Assembly (NCBI GenBank): GCA_963693305.1
Contig: OY855910.1
Coordinates: 18,330,362-18,394,361, forward strand
DNA from: Meandrina meandrites
Lineage: Eukaryota; Cnidaria; Anthozoa; Scleractinia; Meandrinidae
Length of the DNA: 64,000 nucleotides
Reading direction: 5' to 3'
Made by a program: the position numbers and the translations under genes. The notes beneath the pieces are model-generated. The model made no database searches and had not been told where the DNA came from. It saw nothing but the letters and a program-made list of their open reading frames with translations. Positions within the stretch are counted from its first letter, which is position 1. Every line of letters begins with the position of its first letter. Positions 60,596-64,000 of the stretch are shown piece by piece.

Positions 60596-61756
60596 ATCCT
60601 AGACTGAAAACTAAAATGAATCAAAGGCTCTGTGAGCCACGACTGAATTTTTTTTACCAATATATGCATGTTATTTTCATTTTTTGAGTATGTATGGGCA
60701 GAGCGCACCTGTGTTGTGTAAAATGGAACTTGCGAAGCAGAAGATCAACACAAACAAATATGCAGGTCCGTCCCCCGATCCTGTGAGCTCCAATTTCTAA
60801 GAAAACCACTGCCAAGCACCTAAACACATTCACGATATGGATGGAAAGTATAACCAGTAAAACAAGTCGTTTGGTGAGCAAATTGAGCCACTTCCACTGC
60901 AGTAAACAAGATATTTGGCCAGTAAATCACCACTTTCACTAGCTAGCTTGCCGCAAGTACACATCGATATTCGGTCGCTGTGACAATGTGTGAGCCTACG
61001 GTGGTCATTGCAGATAATCAGCGGCTCAATGGACCCCCACGTTGTCTATTGGGTTTATATAAATATTTTTACCCGAACTTTTTAAAAATGTCAGATTAGC
61101 ACAACGCGGTAGATGACGTTCTACGAAGTCAGAGATTATCAGTTCGAAACCAGATTATGTGGTAGATAAACTTGTTTATCGTAATTGAAAATTCCGGCGT
61201 TATCTTTGCAATAGGAAATTATGTTATGCGAGGAATCTTCTATGTATGCATTACAAGCAGCTGTAACGCATGGAAATATTGCATGTTGCATTGCTTTTGC
61301 GGCTCTTAATTTCCACTTTTTCGGCGGCCAAGTACCTTCCACACATAATTTTCAGCTGCATTTTGTTTCTTTGCTTTTCTCTTCCTTGTTAAACCTTAAA
61401 AAATAGCCTTATTACGGCCGCCTTGCTACACTCTTACTTCTCTTATCAAAATGTTTACAGCTGATGGACCAACCAACCAACCATGTGAGTGAAGTCGGGC
61501 TACCCACTATACTCCTTCATTGAAAATTCAGTCGTAAAAAGGACAGCACCCACATATCTTAAGGATAAAGGATCTTGCAGTGAAGAAGGACAACACCAAC
61601 TAGGGAGTGCATCTCAATGCAATTTCCCTCGGTTCACCTACTATTGGGTTTTACGGTAAATTCAATGATGTTGAAACATCAAGATAGATACTGAAAATCC
61701 CACAACGGACATTAGCATAACATACATCTATACATTACAGAATTTTCTGGAAACAT
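60596..61756. other. Spacer with tRNA-like SINE remnant
   Basis: No protein gene. At 61095-61145 ttagcacaacgcggtaga and gattatcagttcgaaacca resemble tRNA A and B boxes at about the right spacing, but no complete cloverleaf can be drawn. A tRNA-derived SINE remnant is the best guess. Confidence 0.35.
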
Positions 61757-62600
61757 ATGGCACTCAAAAATTTGGTCAACCAAAACACAAATGGCAGCTG
61801 TTTTCCGAAAGCAAGACGAATGGGGACACCGATTGAGCTTATGGATTTTACTTTTCCTGAAAACCGAGAGAAAATTGTGGTCAACGACATGGCATTCGTC
61901 TCGGTGCCACAACCTTCCGAATACGCGTTCCAATATACGGAAATGAGAACAGCGGAAAAAGACCCGTTGTCTGTTCTGGAGGTCCTCAACAGCAAGAACG
62001 AGTGGGACAAAGTAGCAGTTGTGGAAAGTTTGCAAATATCACAGATCCGACCAAAGTTGGTAAAAACCAGCTCGATTTGGCAACTGTGGCAACCGTCGAC
62101 CAGACTGGAACAATACCGATTGATCTGTGGGAAACACACATCAACAATGTAATCGAAGGGCACTTGTACCAAATGAGTTCTTTCCAAGTGCATATCTGGT
62201 CTGGACGGAAGAAACTTTCAACAACATTGAAGACCCAAATTAAAGCAATCAACAATGAAAAAGTCAATGGAATTGAAATCTCCTAAACCAAGACATCAGC
62301 GAAGGAGACTGTCGTGATCAAAGAGATCACCATCATAACAAAGGATGACAAGTTTCAAAGATGTCCGAAATGCACGAAAAAGATCCTGCAAACTACATGC
62401 GCGAGAATTGAGGGATCATGAGGGCAGAAAAGTGGCAAGTGGGCCTAGTTCTCACACTAACAGTAGAAACCACGGAGAAGAAGCAGTCCCTCCATTTCAC
62501 TAATGAAATACTTGCATTCTTAAAACATGTGTCGTCAATGGACAAAAATGCCATTGCGGAAGAACATGGGATGTTGACAGTTTTGGTATTTCAAATGTGG
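61757..62600 (+). pseudogene. RPA-like OB-fold protein gene, copy B
   Basis: From ATG 61757 (MALKNLVNQ) the frame runs through GTPIELMDFTFPENREKIVV and LSVLEVLNSKNEWDKVAV. One base is missing near 62020 relative to copy A. The next frame gives CGKFANITDPTKVGKNQLDL, QTGTIPIDLWETHINNV, and IWSGRKKLSTTL, an OB fold as in RPA70-type ssDNA-binding domains. A stop near 62283 precedes VIKEITIITKDDKFQRCPKC, half of a zinc ribbon, and TVETTEKKQSLHFTNEIL. Nucleotide identity with copy A is high. Frameshifts and stops make it inactive. Confidence 0.7.
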
Positions 62601-62684
62601 GACACACATAATTACCTTTAGTTTCAATTGTTGCTTAATATAACATTGACAAGTAAGAACTCTTATAATGCAGGTAAACCCAAG

Positions 62685-62772
62685 GAACATGTAGTTTAAG
62701 CATTTAAAGCTGTTATATTTACAGTTGTCATAACTGTCTGTTGAGTTCTTTCTGATGTAAGGTGATGAATTA
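62685..62772 (+). repeat. RPA-element tail, left of MITE
   Basis: It matches 59325-59425 and continues after the MITE at 63589. aacattgacaagtaagaact just upstream (62643) also follows copy A of the RPA-like gene (21507). Confidence 0.7.
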
Positions 62773-63588
62773 CCATAAACCCCTGCAGATAAGCCACACC
62801 TTCTTCCAAAAATCATTGCTCAAAATCCGGGATGCAGCTTATCTGCGGGAACATTTCAAACAGGTGCCATACATTTCAGTGAATTGACACTTTTTAGAAG
62901 CCCTCGGTAGCAGATCCTTTCAGCGGTTTATGGTCGCTTTTCTAGAACAGGAAAACATAATACAGCACAAAATTTCCATTCCCCCACAAAGCTGTTTGCA
63001 GTGTCAACTTCAACACTGATCTATCCCCGGCCTCCACGAGCAAGAAAATTCTACGCTATTCTCAAGTATTCCTTTGGTTGAAGTTTGCCGTTTAGCACTT
63101 CAATGACAAATTGATTACAAAACTTTCTTTGTGCAACAAGTTTATCTCCCACAGTTGGCTCTCAAATCTATTCATGGGTCACGATAGCCTCGAACAGCAG
63201 AATCTTCCTCCATCTTGAAATTTGAGTAAACAAATATTGTTTTCGGCCTAGTCCCAAGGTGTTCGATCTAATGCCTGGTTTCTAAGCTATGAACGTTCAA
63301 CAAACGTAAACACATGCGTTCTTGTTCGCAGAACTCTGTGCAAAAAAGTGTTGAATGAAGAAATACCTGTCAACAAGCACCAGAAAAAGATCAATCATAT
63401 GTCCAAGTTAAAGGAATTGATGCTCATTATATTAAAACGCTAAAACTTCGATGTTCCATTCCGTTTCATTGCCATAGTGAGTTACATTCGATGAAGAAGA
63501 CTTCTGAAGACTCTTTAAAAAAACTTTTAATTGCAAAATTGAAGTTGCTAAAAAATTCAGGGTGCGGCTTATCTGCGGGTGTTTACGG
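62773..63588. mobile_element. 816-bp MITE, TA duplication, copy 2
   Basis: The ends ccataaacccctgcagataa and ttatctgcgggtgtttacgg are inverted repeats. TA flanks both (62771-62772 and 63589-63590). The sequence 59325-59480 supplies the empty site, which fixes the boundaries. The inverse of its interior resembles the element at 46014-46819. Confidence 0.88.
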
Positions 63589-63590
63589 TA

Positions 63591-64000
63591 CGTGTGAAAG
63601 CCGCTAGTGATCAGGTTGAGTTGTAACTGTGTGACATACCCTTTACTCAGAAACAAAGAACAAAGTACAGGAAACGTGAGGGTGTTTCTTGTTTAGGTTT
63701 TTCTTGTTTTGTCTACTTTTTTATAACTTAAAAGGAAGGTATGCATGACCACATATCCTGACTCAACCATCTGATTGTCACGCCACAAGAGTCCAGAGTT
63801 CAGACTCCAAGTTTTATTGCAACTTTAAATAACACTTTGTTTATTGCTAAGTTAATGGATATCATTAAATTAATAATTAATATTCATTTTTTAACATTTA
63901 TTTTTATTATTTTTTTAAATCAAGATTCCAAATTCCATATTCCATATTCCGGATTCTGAATTCCTGATTTTCAAACCTACCCAAAACTTGGAACTAACCT
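63591..64000. other. Right flank, AT-rich, attcca repeats
   Basis: No gene. 63591-63635 continues the RPA-element tail. A degenerate attccaaattccatattcc microsatellite is at 63925-63970. Confidence 0.6.

Noticed and set aside
61095..61145. Functional tRNA gene
   Set aside because: A- and B-box-like sequences are present but no acceptor or anticodon stem pairs properly.
59325..63635. LTR pair of a Bel/Pao element around the gag-like fragment
   Set aside because: The direct repeats also follow RPA-like genes and lack TG...CA ends, primer-binding site and pol domains between them.

Overview
This is eukaryotic DNA, most likely from a cnidarian and probably a stony coral. Genes have introns with GT...AG ends. 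There are no bacterial operons. The window is packed with element types common in anthozoan genomes: L1/Tx1-like LINEs, a Penelope-like element with a GIY-YIG tail, KDZ, hAT and Kolobok-like DNA transposons, and many palindromic MITEs. The species call is inference from family content. I see no rRNA gene, CRISPR array or certain single-copy host gene.

Layout, left to right. (1) 0.5-9.8 kb: a minus-strand three-exon integrase-type gene, now a pseudogene. A 4.3-kb LINE landed on its last splice acceptor, a 966-bp MITE split its first exon, and a further element with a nested foldback sits in intron 1. (2) 10.35-15.45 kb: a KDZ-type element with a decayed transposase (minus) and a DUF3987-like ATPase gene (plus), bracketed by an inverted minisatellite. 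(3) 15.6-17.7 kb: a decayed Mutator-like transposase. (4) 18.4-22.5 kb: an RPA-like OB-fold gene split by a 2.25-kb TIR element and followed by a repeat module; an inverted copy of the module and a second RPA-like gene lie at 58.5-62.6 kb. (5) 22.5-27.5 kb: MITEs without a gene I recognise. (6) 27.6-32.0 kb: a young LINE with almost intact ORF2. (7) 35.4-38.2 kb: a repeat copy and a 5'-truncated Penelope-like element. (8) 38.2-50.0 kb: a TTAA-flanked Kolobok-like transposon carrying two genes whose exons all join in frame, a 743-residue transposase and a 125-residue protein from four small exons. (9) 51.3-56.8 kb: a Cys-rich gene interrupted by a complete hAT transposon, whose 861-residue transposase has a PCNA-binding type motif (PIP box) in its short first exon. 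(10) 57-64 kb: a LINE fragment, a Bel/Pao gag-like fragment, the second RPA-like gene and a Tc1-type MITE.

The most useful results come from joining exons and from target-site duplications rather than from single ORFs. The two strongest candidates for something undescribed are the two-gene Kolobok-like element (38216-49976) and the PIP-box hAT transposase (52060-55428). Several insertions can be undone exactly within this window: removing the insert plus one duplicate restores a reading frame or a splice site, which also gives a relative order of events.
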